Below, piece after piece: positions 18,779-28,805 of a stretch of 64,000 nt of DNA. Every line of letters starts with the position of its first letter. Position 1 is the stretch's first letter. Under the pieces are notes generated by a model. That model was not told where the DNA came from. It searched no databases and saw only the letters and a list, made by a program, of their open reading frames with translations. This DNA comes from Phytophthora colocasiae (taxonomy: Eukaryota; Oomycota; Peronosporomycetes; Peronosporales; Peronosporaceae), in assembly GCA_018806915.1 (NCBI GenBank), contig JAGKQI010000047.1, positions 1,054,001-1,118,000 of the forward strand, given 5' to 3'. Made by a program: the position numbers and the translations under genes.

Positions 18779-21676
18779 ATGCTGTCGTGCAAGACCTTCC
18801 TCAAATTGTTCGTGGTAGCTGTTGCCCTCACTGACTTTACCACGAACGCCGGAAACGCTCACCCGACCGAATGCGAAATGATCCACGACGTAGTTACTCC
18901 AGCTCCGACCACACCAATCATTCCATGCGCGAAAAACAAATCCTCCATCACCGAAGCCCCAAGCTACACTTCGACCAATGTTGAAGGTCAGTCAGCGACA
19001 CAACCAACCTCCTCGATAGTAGCACGACCCACCAAAAAGACCGGCGGCGACTACACTGACGTGGACGGCAGCAAGACCGGCGGCGTCACTGTCGATGGCA
19101 GCGTGAACGGTGGTGGCAAGGTTGACGGTGAGGTCAACGGCGGCGACTACACTGACGTGGACGGCAGCAAGACCGGCGGCGTCACTGTCGATGGCAGCGT
19201 GAACGGTGGTGGCAAGGTTGACGGTGATGTCAACGGCGGCGACTACACTGACGTGGACGGCAGCAAGACCGGCGGCGTCACTGTCGATGGCAGCGTGAAC
19301 GGTGGTGGCAAGGTTGACGGTGAGGTCAACGGCGGCGACTACACTGACGTGGATGGCAGCAAGACCGGCGGCGTCACTGTCGATGGCAGCGTGAACGGTG
19401 GTGGCAAGGTTGACGGTGAGGTCAACGGCGGCGACTACACTGACGTGGACGGCAGCAAGACCGGCGGCGTCACTGTCGATGGCGGCGTCACTGTCGATGG
19501 CAGCGTGAACGGTGGTGGCAAGGTTGACGGTGAGGTCAACGGCGGCGACTACACTGACGTGGACGGCAGCAAGACCGGCGGCGTCACCGTCGATGGCAGC
19601 GTGAACGGTGGTGGCAAGGTTGACGGTGATGTCAACGGCGGCGACTACACTGACGTGGACGGCAGCAAGACCGGCGGCGTCACTGTCGATGGCAGCGTGA
19701 ACGGTGGTGGCAAGGTTGACGGTGAGGTCAACGGCGGCGACTACACTGACGTGGACGGCAGCAAGACCGGCGGCGTCACTGTCGATGGCGGCGTCACTGT
19801 CGATGGCAGCGTGAACGGTGGTGGCAAGGTTGACGGTGATGTCAACGGCGGCGACTACACTGACGTGGACGGCAGCAAGACCGGCGGCGTCACCGTCGAT
19901 GGCAGCGTGAACGGTGGTGGCAAGGTTGACGGTGATGTCAACGGCGGCGACTACACTGACGTGGACGGCAGCAAGACCGGCGGCGTCACTGTCGATGGCG
20001 GCGTCACTGTCGATGGCAGCATGAACGGTGGTGGCAAGGTTGACGGTGAGGTCAACGGCGGCGACTACACTGACGTGGACGGCAGCAAGACCGGCGGCGT
20101 CACTGTCGATGGCGGCGTCACTGTCGATGGCAGCGTGAACGGTGGTGGCAAGGTTGACGGTGATGTCAACGGCGGCGACTACACTGACGTGGACGGCAGC
20201 AAGACCGGCGGCGTCACCGTCGATGGCAGCATGAACGGTGGTGGCAAGGTTGACGGTGAGGTCAACGGCGGCGACTACACTGACGTGGACGGCAGCAAGA
20301 CCGGCGGCGTCACTGTCGATGGCGGCGTCACTGTCGATGGCAGCATGAACGGTGGTGGCAAGGTTGACGGTGAGGTCAACGGCGGCGACTACACTGACGT
20401 GGACGGCAGCAAGACCGGCGGCGTCACTGTCGATGGCGGCGTCACTGTCGATGGCAGCGTGAACGGTGGTGGCAAGGTTGACGGTGATGTCAACGGCGGC
20501 GACTACACTGACGTGGACGGCAGCAAGACCGGCGGCGTCACTGTCGATGGCGGCGTCACTGTCGATGGCAGCGTGAACGGTGGTGGCAAGGTTGACGGTG
20601 ATGTCAACGGCGGCGACTACACTGACGTGGACGTGGACGGCAGCAAGACCGGCGGCGTCACTGTCGATGGCAGCGTGAACGGTGGTGGCAAGGTTGACGG
20701 TGATGTCAACGGCGGCGACTACACTGACGTGGACGGCAGCAAGACCGGCGGCGTCACTGTCGATGGCGGCGTCACTGTCGATGGCAGCGTGAACGGTGGT
20801 GGCAAGGTTGACGGTGATGTCAACGGCGGCGACTACACTGACGTGGACGGCAGCAAGACCGGCGGCGTCACTGTCGATGGCAGCGTGAACGGTGGTGGCA
20901 AGGTTGACGGTGATGTCAACGGCGGCGACTACACTGACGTGGACGGCAGCAAGACCGGCGGCGTCACTGTCGATGGCAGCGTGAACGGTGGTGGCAAGGT
21001 TGACGGTGATGTCAACGGCGGCGACTACACTGACGTGGACGGCAGCAAGACCGGCGGCGTCACTGTCGATGGCAGCGTGAACGGTGGTGGCAAGGTTGAC
21101 GGTGATGTCAACGGCGGCGACTACACTGACGTGGACGGCAGCAAGACCGGCGGCGTCACTGTCGATGGCAGCGTGAACGGTGGTGGCAAGAACGACGGCG
21201 ACTACACCGACATCGATTCCGAAGATATTAGTCAGGAGGACCAGGGTGGTGATCTTGTTGTCGGCGATGATGACTTCGCAAATGTTGCGGAACCTGGAGT
21301 TTCTGTCGATGCAGAGATCGATACCTCTTCGAATGATGAGACCAACGGCGCATACAATAGTGAAGGGCAGGTGGCTACCGACGACTATGCGAACCTTGAT
21401 GATGCTACTGACACCTACTGGAACGACGCTGGCGTTGCTGGTGGTTTGAACGGTGGCTTGTCGCTTGGAATCGGCGGTAACTCTGGAATCTCTCTCAACG
21501 TCGGCGCTGGTCTGGATGGTGACGCCGGACTCTCGGCTGGTGTTGGTCTCGACGTCGGCCTTGGCGACTTCCACGCCGGTCTTGGTGCCAACGCTGGTCT
21601 GAAGGCCAATGGTGAGCTCAACGCGGGTGCTGACATCTCTGCGGGGGTCACTCGCCACCTACGCAGCGACAACTAG
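18779..21676 (+). CDS. Secreted Asp/Gly/Val-rich protein with 21 tandem 32-residue repeats
   Basis: This is a single exon of 965 aa. Start 18779 begins a clear signal peptide (MLSCKTFLKLFVVAVAL, cleavage near NAGNA); the upstream in-frame ATG at 18584 would bury it. Residues ~25-88 are Thr/Pro-rich with a TPAPTTP motif and three cysteines. Residues ~89-811 are 21 copies of a unit reading GGDYTDVDGSKTGGVTVDG then SVNGGGKVDGxVN, where x is Asp or Glu. An acidic region and a Gly/Leu-rich, beta-repeat-like tail (GLNGGLSLGIGG, GLDGDAGLSAG) follow, ending LRSDN. The regular Asp/Asn/Gly spacing could bind calcium or build an extended surface fibre, but no family is recognised. The leader and TPAP segment are similar to those of the broken gene at 13259, so the two appear to be paralogs with unrelated repeat bodies. 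Confidence 0.85.
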   Translation: MLSCKTFLKLFVVAVALTDFTTNAGNAHPTECEMIHDVVTPAPTTPIIPCAKNKSSITEAPSYTSTNVEGQSATQPTSSIVARPTKKTGGDYTDVDGSKTGGVTVDGSVNGGGKVDGEVNGGDYTDVDGSKTGGVTVDGSVNGGGKVDGDVNGGDYTDVDGSKTGGVTVDGSVNGGGKVDGEVNGGDYTDVDGSKTGGVTVDGSVNGGGKVDGEVNGGDYTDVDGSKTGGVTVDGGVTVDGSVNGGGKVDGEVNGGDYTDVDGSKTGGVTVDGSVNGGGKVDGDVNGGDYTDVDGSKTGGVTVDGSVNGGGKVDGEVNGGDYTDVDGSKTGGVTVDGGVTVDGSVNGGGKVDGDVNGGDYTDVDGSKTGGVTVDGSVNGGGKVDGDVNGGDYTDVDGSKTGGVTVDGGVTVDGSMNGGGKVDGEVNGGDYTDVDGSKTGGVTVDGGVTVDGSVNGGGKVDGDVNGGDYTDVDGSKTGGVTVDGSMNGGGKVDGEVNGGDYTDVDGSKTGGVTVDGGVTVDGSMNGGGKVDGEVNGGDYTDVDGSKTGGVTVDGGVTVDGSVNGGGKVDGDVNGGDYTDVDGSKTGGVTVDGGVTVDGSVNGGGKVDGDVNGGDYTDVDVDGSKTGGVTVDGSVNGGGKVDGDVNGGDYTDVDGSKTGGVTVDGGVTVDGSVNGGGKVDGDVNGGDYTDVDGSKTGGVTVDGSVNGGGKVDGDVNGGDYTDVDGSKTGGVTVDGSVNGGGKVDGDVNGGDYTDVDGSKTGGVTVDGSVNGGGKVDGDVNGGDYTDVDGSKTGGVTVDGSVNGGGKNDGDYTDIDSEDISQEDQGGDLVVGDDDFANVAEPGVSVDAEIDTSSNDETNGAYNSEGQVATDDYANLDDATDTYWNDAGVAGGLNGGLSLGIGGNSGISLNVGAGLDGDAGLSAGVGLDVGLGDFHAGLGANAGLKANGELNAGADISAGVTRHLRSDN
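19043..21211 (+). repeat. Coding minisatellite: 21 copies of a 96-bp unit
   Basis: Units start every 96 bp with the codons for GGDYTDV. Eight units (5, 8, 10, 11, 13, 14, 15 and 17) carry an extra 18 bp that duplicates GVTVDG, and unit 16 has 6 extra bp (VD). All length changes are multiples of three. Units are nearly identical at third codon positions, with recurring variants (gag/gat, gtg/atg, act/acc), which points to recent unequal exchange or gene conversion. Confidence 0.93.
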
Positions 21677-21736
21677 TCCTGTTTTTTTATAACATGTGTT
21701 ATATAGTTTTTTTTTAATTATTTTGAAAACGAGGTA

Positions 21737-23995
21737 ATGGAAGAGTACGATCGCGAGGCGCCGCTGTTCGACCGGCGCTTCCACGTGCTGGTGCAGTATC
21801 CGGACCGCGACGAGAAGCTCCATCCACTCACTATCCGCTTGCTCACGGGTGTGCGCGTGAGTGTCTGCTTGTGTTCTCCCTATCTTTCAAAATTACGCAG
21901 GAACTTTTTTCTTACTGTAATTTATACACAGCAAAATAATGCCAAGAACCAGAAGGAGCGCGTGATGCGCGTTGAGATAACGGACGACGATGGCGTAGAC
22001 CCGTACTTCTTGTACCTCTGGAGCGTCTCAGAGGAGGAATTCCACGAGCTGAAGGCCCAACAGCGGCTGCTTGTCGACTTTGCCTCATTTCCGGCCAACC
22101 TCATTGAGCTGCTGCAATGCTGTTTAAAGGATAGCAAGAAAATTGCAAAAAAAGAGGAAGAAAAGGAGCAAGAAAGTGATGAATCAGCTGGAGAAGAAGC
22201 TGCTACGACCATTAAACGAGGGTCTATTGATGCTCAGCATAGCAGGTCTGCTGGGCCAGTGCCATTGAGGTGAGAACCGGTTATATTACGCTCATTGTAT
22301 TTGGTAAACTAATTGTTTGGCGATGTTTGGCAGCTATTTGGCGGTGTTGAACACGTCGGACAGCAACGGGCAGTCGGTGTTTAGTATTGTGGAGACGAAT
22401 CCGTTCAAGCAGTTGACGCACTTGTCCCTGAGGTTTTCCCCAGGTGACGACGCCGCTATTAAGGCGTATTTAGCAGCAAGGTTGGCGCAGGTTGGGGCGA
22501 GCAGGAGATCGTTGTCGATGTCTTTGAGACAGACGACGGAGGAGTTGCAAAGTACACAGAAGAGCGAGGTTACTTTGAACCAACAGTTGTCAGCATTGGG
22601 ATACGAGGCAGAATCAACGCTTTCACAGGAGAAAATGAAATATGCAGAGGAGATAGAAAACCAACGCAAAGCTGCAGCAGTTGCACTGAAAGGACGAGAG
22701 GATGAACTCAACGCTAAAATCGACGCGTTAGTGGAGAGATACGAGAAAGAGGTGGGTGTGGTACTCGGTTTGACGTAGATCCCAGGTTAGATCCTTATCT
22801 CCTAACTTTTCTGCGCGGTAGATCCAAGTTTTGAAGGCTGCAGCAGAAGCTAGCGACGGAAAGGTGCAAGAACTGAGCAAGGAAAAGTACCAGAATGAGA
22901 TGCAGATCGATCACCTACGTGCACAGTCACAGGATCTCAGTCAAGGTAGAAGTGCACTTTCGGGAGAAGTGGAGGAGCTGCGCACACAAAATAAAGAGCT
23001 GGATCAGAAGGTTTTCCAGCAGGAGAAGCAGATCAACGCCTTGCAAGTGCGCGCGGATGCACTGCAGCAACAGCTTGCGGACAAAGAAGACGTGATTAAG
23101 AAGACCACAGATGTCTTACAGTCGGCGAAAGCGCACAACGAAGAAGTTGATGAATCGTTGAAGATGTACCGGGACAACCACGCGAGGCTCCAACAAAAAT
23201 TGGAGCTAAGCATCTCAGAGATCAACAAGGTAAACACTGCGCTGCCCCGTGTTGGTTGATTCTGGATCACTTACCACTTGTAAACGTTTGTTTAGGGAAA
23301 CGAGATCATTGAACGTATTCAGAACGAAAACCGTACGCTGAAATCCAAAATGAAGATGAAAGCCAAGATTATCAAGCAGCAAGAACAGGTAGGAGGCGTC
23401 CCTGTTTTTCAAATTACGATGTGCATTTAACTGGTTATTGTTGATATCCAGTTTGTTGAGGAAAAACAACTCCAGCGTGAGGAAGCGTTATTGGAGCTGA
23501 AGTCAACCAGGGACGACCTTCGCAAGCGAGACGAACACGTTTTGCAATTGAAGGTTCGAAGTCTGATAGAAATATACCAAAGTTGCCAAGATCTCACTCG
23601 TTTTGCTCGTTGTACAGGACACAATAAAGGAGCTCAGTCAGAAACTGGAGGACAGCAACAAACTGCTTGCATCCAACCAACAAGGTACGTGGCTCAGAGT
23701 CACTGTGTGTCTTCCTCCTCTAATGTTGTTTTTCTTCGTTTCAGTGATCACTTGGCTCAACAAAGAGATCAACGAAGCTCAACTTGGCCACCAGCGGAGA
23801 TCGACTGCACACCCCTCAGTACTCGCATTCCATCCGTCCGACAAGGTAACTAAGAAGCTCTGAGCTTATCTACGAGAACAAACTCTAATTTCCTACCAGA
23901 TACTTGGTAGAAGACATGCTACGGAGTCCAGACTGATCTCTTTTGCTCCCGTCTTCAGTCATAGTGATAGCCGACAGTATCTTACGCTTAGATGA
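21737..23995 (+). CDS. SAS6: SAS-6, centriole cartwheel protein, 9 exons
   Basis: Exons are 21737-21856, 21932-22269, 22334-22751, 22822-23229, 23296-23388, 23452-23553, 23618-23684, 23745-23845 and 23900-23995. All junctions are GT-AG with consistent phase, giving 580 aa. The N-terminal head has the PISA-type motif (SVSEEEFHELKAQQRLLVDFAS...LIELLQCC), and its RSYLAVLNTSD segment matches SAS-6 orthologs. From about residue 190 to 520 it is a long coiled coil that would form the cartwheel spoke. The C-terminus carries the conserved VITWLNKEINEAQLG motif. SAS-6 head domains assemble into the nine-fold hub that seeds centrioles and basal bodies, here required for zoospore flagella. An acidic Lys/Glu-rich insertion (about residues 110-140) sits inside the head. 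The last 8 nt overlap the stop-codon end of the convergent reductase gene. Confidence 0.92.
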
Positions 23996-24731
23996 CGAGT
24001 CCTCCGTCGATTCGGATGCGTTGTCCTGTGATGTAGGACGCCTCATCACTCGCCAGGAAGGCCACAAGCTGTGCGACCTCATCAGCCTTGCCGAATCGAG
24101 CCAACGGGATGTTACCCAGCACACGCTCTCGAGCCGCGTCCGCCATGGCGTCCGTCATGTCTGTGGAGATGAAGCCCGGCTCGACCAGATTCACGCGGAT
24201 GTTGCGGTTGCCGAACTCCTTGGCGAGCGTCTTGGTGACGCCGACTAGTCCCGACTTGGACGCGCTGTACGCCACCTGCCCCACATTCCCGGCCGCACCT
24301 ACGACGCTGCCAATGTTGATGATACTGCCTTGACGCCTCTGCATCATTCCTTTAGCCACGGCCTTGCACATGTGCACAGGTCCCACGAGGTTCGTGAGCA
24401 GCAGCTCGTCCAGGTCGGCCTCCTTGAGTCTCAATAGTAAACTGTCCTTGGAGATCCCCGCGGCATTCACAAGAGCCGACGGACCAGCTCCGAGTCCTTC
24501 GCTCACTTCCGACACGATCCGAGCAGCGTCGGCACTGGCGTCGCCTTCGTTCCGGCGCGGACAACTGTACGCCAACGGCAGGACGTCCGGGGAGATCCGC
24601 TGCGCTGCTTTCTGTGCGCGTAGTAAGTCTCGAGAGGTGATGGCCACTTGCCAGCCACGACGATGAAGCTGCTGAGCTACGGCGAAGCCAATGCCGCGGC
24701 TCCCGCCGGTCACGAGCGCGACACCTGACAT
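23988..24731 (-). CDS. FabG/CBR4-type short-chain dehydrogenase (3-oxoacyl-ACP reductase-like)
   Basis: A single exon encodes 247 aa, the usual length for the family. The Rossmann motif TGGSRGIG (residues 8-15), NAAG (89-92) and the catalytic tetrad Asn114, Ser142, Tyr155 and Lys159 (YSASK) are all present. A classical EPGFISTDM loop and a C-terminal ITGQRIRIDGG complete the fold. The closest described relatives are bacterial FabG and animal CBR4, the NADPH-dependent ketoacyl reductase of mitochondrial fatty-acid synthesis. No cleavable presequence is evident: the protein starts directly at the first beta strand, so the compartment is uncertain. Its 3' end overlaps that of SAS-6 by 8 nt. Confidence 0.9.
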   Translation of the reverse strand: MSGVALVTGGSRGIGFAVAQQLHRRGWQVAITSRDLLRAQKAAQRISPDVLPLAYSCPRRNEGDASADAARIVSEVSEGLGAGPSALVNAAGISKDSLLLRLKEADLDELLLTNLVGPVHMCKAVAKGMMQRRQGSIINIGSVVGAAGNVGQVAYSASKSGLVGVTKTLAKEFGNRNIRVNLVEPGFISTDMTDAMADAARERVLGNIPLARFGKADEVAQLVAFLASDEASYITGQRIRIDGGLVI

Positions 24732-24836
24732 GGTAGTACTTTTGACTGGTATTAATAGTACTCGCTTTAAAAATATATGATGATGCGCTGCAGTGAATCT
24801 ATTAATATCACCCCTCGGAGGGCCCTCCCCTTTTGA

Positions 24837-24850
24837 CCCCCCCCCCCCCC
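24837..24850. repeat. Poly-C homopolymer, 14 nt
   Basis: An uninterrupted run of 14 C in the spacer between the divergent reductase and PRP28 genes. Its length is likely to be unstable and error-prone in sequencing. Confidence 0.9.
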
Positions 24851-24966
24851 TGAAGGATACTTGTCACCAAAATGTACCGATAGTATATTATAAACAGGTT
24901 CTTACTACGGTGTATCATAATTATACTATGTTAAACATTTAATACAAATCCTTACTTCTGGGAAGA

Positions 24967-27533
24967 ATGACTGACCACAGGAAGCGGCGGCGCTCACGCT
25001 CGCGTTCTCGCTCTGTAAGCAAACGCCCAGCTATTGAGCTGGATGAGGAGCAGCGCAAAGAAGCGGCGCGTGTGGCTGCTATCGCTAAGCGAGCGGAAGA
25101 GCGGGCTACACAGCGCGCGGCCGAGCGCAAAGCTAAGGAACAGGATGAAGCCTTATCTAAGTCGAAGAGTGCAGCTACAAGCCAAAGAAAGCTACCACTG
25201 AAGATCGCAGATGCTTCTACTACTGTGAATGATCCTCCATCCAAGCCTAAGTTCCGCTCTAAGGCCCAGAGACAACAGGACGCACTCGAGAGACTCGAGA
25301 AGAAGCGACAGGAGGTGAATTATTGTTTTTTTTTTAAATGTTATTTTTATTGGTTTTGCTAATATTTATGTTTGTTTAGATGGATCAGCAACGAAAAGAG
25401 GCGGAGGATGCTCGACGTCAGTTCTTGCAGCGTCAACGCAGTGGGAGAGAGCGAGAAAGAGACGCAAGGCCGAATGGAGGCCGCCGTCGTGATGATCGAG
25501 GAGTGACCAACTCGAGAGACAGACGTGATAATCAACGTGGAGGAGAATCTTCTTCTTCTAAAGATGAGAGTAAACCAGCATTGCTGGATCCAAGTGAGTC
25601 GAAGGCTCTCCAAGCACTGAAGGACCAGTATTTGGGCAAAACTGTCAAGAAGAAGAAGGTGGTGAAGGCCAGCGAGAAGTTCTCCAAGATCTTCCAATTT
25701 GATTGGGAAGCATCGGAAGACACGAGCACAGACCTGAACCCGTTGTATGCGAAACGGATGGATGTGAACTTGCTTTACGGGCGTGGTTATCGTGCTGGAG
25801 TGGACATGCGCGAGCAGCGTAAGAAGAACTCGTTCTTGGAGGAACTGAGCCACAAGCGTCAGAAGGAGCAACAACTTGCGGATGAGACCGACGGCAGCTT
25901 GACCAGTGAGCAGATTGCAGCTAGGAAGCAAGAGCGTGAGCGTGCTTTACGCAGCATGCAAGCTCGCGAACGGGACCGCATGCAGGAGATGGCTTCACTT
26001 GAGGCCAAGACGATGGGAATTCACTGGTCGGAGAAGTCGCTGGATGAAATGAAGGAGCGTGACTGGCGTATTTTCCGGGAGGACTTCGACATTACCTTGA
26101 AGGGTGGTCGTGCGCCGAATCCACTGCGGAAGTGGGATGAAGCAGGCAATTATCTGCCCGATGCTGTCTTCAAGGCCATTAAAGAAATGGGCTTCGAGCG
26201 ACCTTCACCGATCCAGATGCAGGCTATTCCAATCGGCTTGCAAAAACGTGATATCATTGGCATTGCCGAGACTGGTTCGGGTAAGACGGCAGCGTTCATG
26301 ATCCCCATCATTGCTTACATCTACTCGCTTCCGGCTGCAATGGTAGCGCGTACTGGGGAGCAAGGGCCTCTTGCCCTGGTCATGGCTCCTACTCGTGAGT
26401 TGGCGCTGCAGATTGAGCAAGAGGGTATCAAACTGTGCAAGTACACAAGCGTTGGGCTGCCTGGGAAGATGAATCCCATCAAGACACTTTCTATCGTAGG
26501 TGGTCAAAGTATTGAAGACCAGGGATTCCGTCTACGTGAAGGTGTCGAGATCATCATCGGTACTCCTGGTCGTCTCATGGATTGTTTGGAAAGTCATTAC
26601 TTGGTGCTGAACCAGTGCAACTACGTGGTGTTGGATGAGGCCGATCGTATGATTGATATGGGTTTCGAGCCGCAGGTGGTTGCTGTGCTTGAGAATATGG
26701 GGTCACTGCTGAAGTCAGAGAACGAGGAAGAGATGGAGCAGCAGCTTACGCTGGCAAATGGTGCTCAGCCAGGCGAGGAGCTTCAGCATCGTCTTCGTGT
26801 TACTACCATGTTTAGTGCTACAATGCCTGTGGAGGTGGAACGTTTGGCTAAGACGTTCTTGCGCCATCCATCGATTGTTAAGATCGGTGACGAAGACTCT
26901 GGCAAGAACAAGCGTATTGACCAGCGCGTGATGTTCATGAACCCAGGCAAGAAGCGCTCCAAGCTGGTGGAGGTGCTGCGTGACATTCTTAGTGCGCAGT
27001 CCGTGCCGATCCCGCGGTCTCGTAAGGAGAAGGTTGTGGACGGCGCCAAGATCATTGTCTTTGTCAACATCAAGAAAGAATGCGATTCCGTAGCGAAATT
27101 CATTTCAAGCGAAGGTTTCCGCTGCACAATTCTGCACGGTGGCAAGACGCAAGACCAGCGTGAGGAGAGCCTCAAGATGTTCCGTGAAGGTTACGTCGAT
27201 ATGTTGGTGGCCACGGATGTAGCTGGTCGTGGTTTGGATATCCCGGATGTGACTCACGTTGTCAACTTCGACCTGCCGTCCAAGATCCAGAACTACTCTC
27301 ACCGTATCGGACGTACCGGTCGTGCTGGCAAAGATGGTGTGGCTATCTCCTTCCTCACGGACGATGACGAAGAAATCATGTACGACCTCAAGCAGTACCT
27401 CATCTCAACTGAGATGCCTGTCCCGAATGAGCTCTCGAATCATCCGTCTGCGAAGGCTGCTCCTGGTGCTCGTGATGAAAAGGGCAACGTCATCGCGCGG
27501 TCCAAGCGCGACACCGTCATCTACGCCAAGTAA
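24967..27533 (+). CDS. PRP28: PRP28/DDX23-type DEAD-box spliceosomal RNA helicase, 2 exons
   Basis: Exons 24967-25314 and 25380-27533 are joined over a 65-nt intron to give 833 aa. The N-terminal extension starts with an RS-dipeptide run (RRRSRSRSRS) and is rich in charged coiled coil, as in metazoan DDX23. The core has all helicase motifs: Q motif (GFERPSPIQ), I (AETGSGKT, ~412), Ia (PTRELAL), Ib (TPGRL), II (DEAD, 535-538), III (SAT), IV (IVFVN), V (ATDVAGRGLDIP) and VI (HRIGRTGR, ~757). The PRP28-specific flanks LNPLYAKRMDVNLLYGRGYRAG and WRIFREDFDI are present. PRP28 displaces U1 snRNP from the 5' splice site during U4/U6.U5 tri-snRNP entry. A downstream in-frame ATG begins exon 2, but the RS-rich exon 1 in phase supports the longer form. 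Confidence 0.93.
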
Positions 27534-27647
27534 CGGAGTAATCAAGAACACAATCCGTGTGCTTGTCTACTTCTTTGATGCTTTGATTCGTTTTCTGTTA
27601 GTAGCAGTGTTGACTTTTATATATACTAGTCGCTGGGGTGGCTGGCC

Positions 27648-28623
27648 TTAGCTGATCTCTATGGACACGCCGAGGTGGTGCGAGTCACTATCGTAGTGCC
27701 GCAGGTCCATCTGCGCCGACACTCGCGTCTTCAAGTGTTTCGACGTGCGCCACTCGAACGCACCTATAAAGATGCCGTCAGATCCAATGGAGCTGGACAC
27801 TGCTTCCGTCTCCTTCAACGCGTACTTGCCCATGAGTCGCAACGTGCGCTTGTCTTTCCTTCTGTCAAAGTTAAATCTCGAGCTCACCATCAGCTCGGGC
27901 AATACCGTCTGCGTCAAGTCCAACTGCACCATCCGACCTCCATCATTCCTACAAAATAAAAAAAAAAACATAAGTACTTCCCTTCTTCTACCAATGCAAA
28001 AACTATACCTACACTTGTAGTAGAGCAAGTAGATCTTCATGAGTATAACTGGTAGCCACATTCAACGTTGTAAATCTCCCCAGTCGGTCGCTATGGTCCA
28101 GTCCGACGTCGTACGCTCCGATGACTCCAAGAGCGACATCCCCCATTTTCCCTCCCAAAGTCGCTTGTAGTGTAGGACCATTAACTGCATCAATTTTCGC
28201 TCCAGCAAAGAAACTCGAAGTCTTATAATCTGCTCCAATACGAGCAAATGAGGCTGGGGCTTTCTCGGTAGCAGATTCCTGAGCTTCCAAAGTGAACCGG
28301 AGACTGTTACTAGCTTGAAGATGCGCTTGCAACGCCAAATGACGCGACGAACTCACGCGCAGACTGGAAGTGATGACGGAGTTCAATTGACTCTCACACA
28401 CCAGTGCAGACTCGACGCTCCGCTTCACTGCGGCTTTGAAGAACGAGGCCAAGACACAAGTCTGTAGTCCGATCGCCATTCCGCTGGGTGTAAGAGTGTT
28501 GATCTCCAGTGCATGACGGGAATGTGTGCTGGGGTCCAAGGGCTCATTTAGTCGCGTGTTTTCAGCCAGGAAATCACTGTACAGGCTGCTGCTGAGCCCC
28601 GCAGTCGCGCGTTGGGCTGTCAT
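27648..28623 (-). CDS. Mitochondrial porin (VDAC/Porin_3 family)-like protein, 2 exons
   Basis: Exon 1 is complement 28013-28623 and exon 2 is complement 27648-27948, giving 303 aa. The donor GTAGGT at 28012 (within caagtgtaggt) was chosen because it alone restores the frame at the acceptor. The protein is almost entirely alternating short amphipathic beta strands separated by Gly/Asp/Ser turns (for example LQATLGGKMGDVALGVIGAYDV). A short N-terminal helix (SSLYSDFLAENTRLNEP) precedes the barrel. Length and layout fit a 19-strand VDAC or a close relative such as TOM40. The classical GLK nucleotide motif was not found, so it may be a divergent paralog. Expected location is the mitochondrial outer membrane. 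Confidence 0.72.
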
Positions 28624-28805
28624 GATCGAGAGGTGGAGACTTGGTCTTGCGGGGGAGACTGTCAGCTATTGCCACCGATTGTGTACAAATCGTACATTAT
28701 TTGATACCAGAAATGTGTAGCCATCTACAATTCACAGTTGAGTTGCATGTAACATTGATGACATTTACCTTACAGGACACCATTGATACTACCTGTGCTG
28801 TATTA

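Noticed and set aside
13560..21211. Regular repeats considered as a CRISPR-like array
   Set aside because: The repeats are contiguous, in-frame and coding, with no unique spacers, in a eukaryotic genome.
18992..21658. 888-codon open frame on the minus strand opposite the secreted repeat protein
   Set aside because: It is a by-product of a 96-bp repeat, whose length is a multiple of three and which lacks stops in that antisense frame. It has no own start context, and the plus strand has a signal peptide and a coherent C-terminus.
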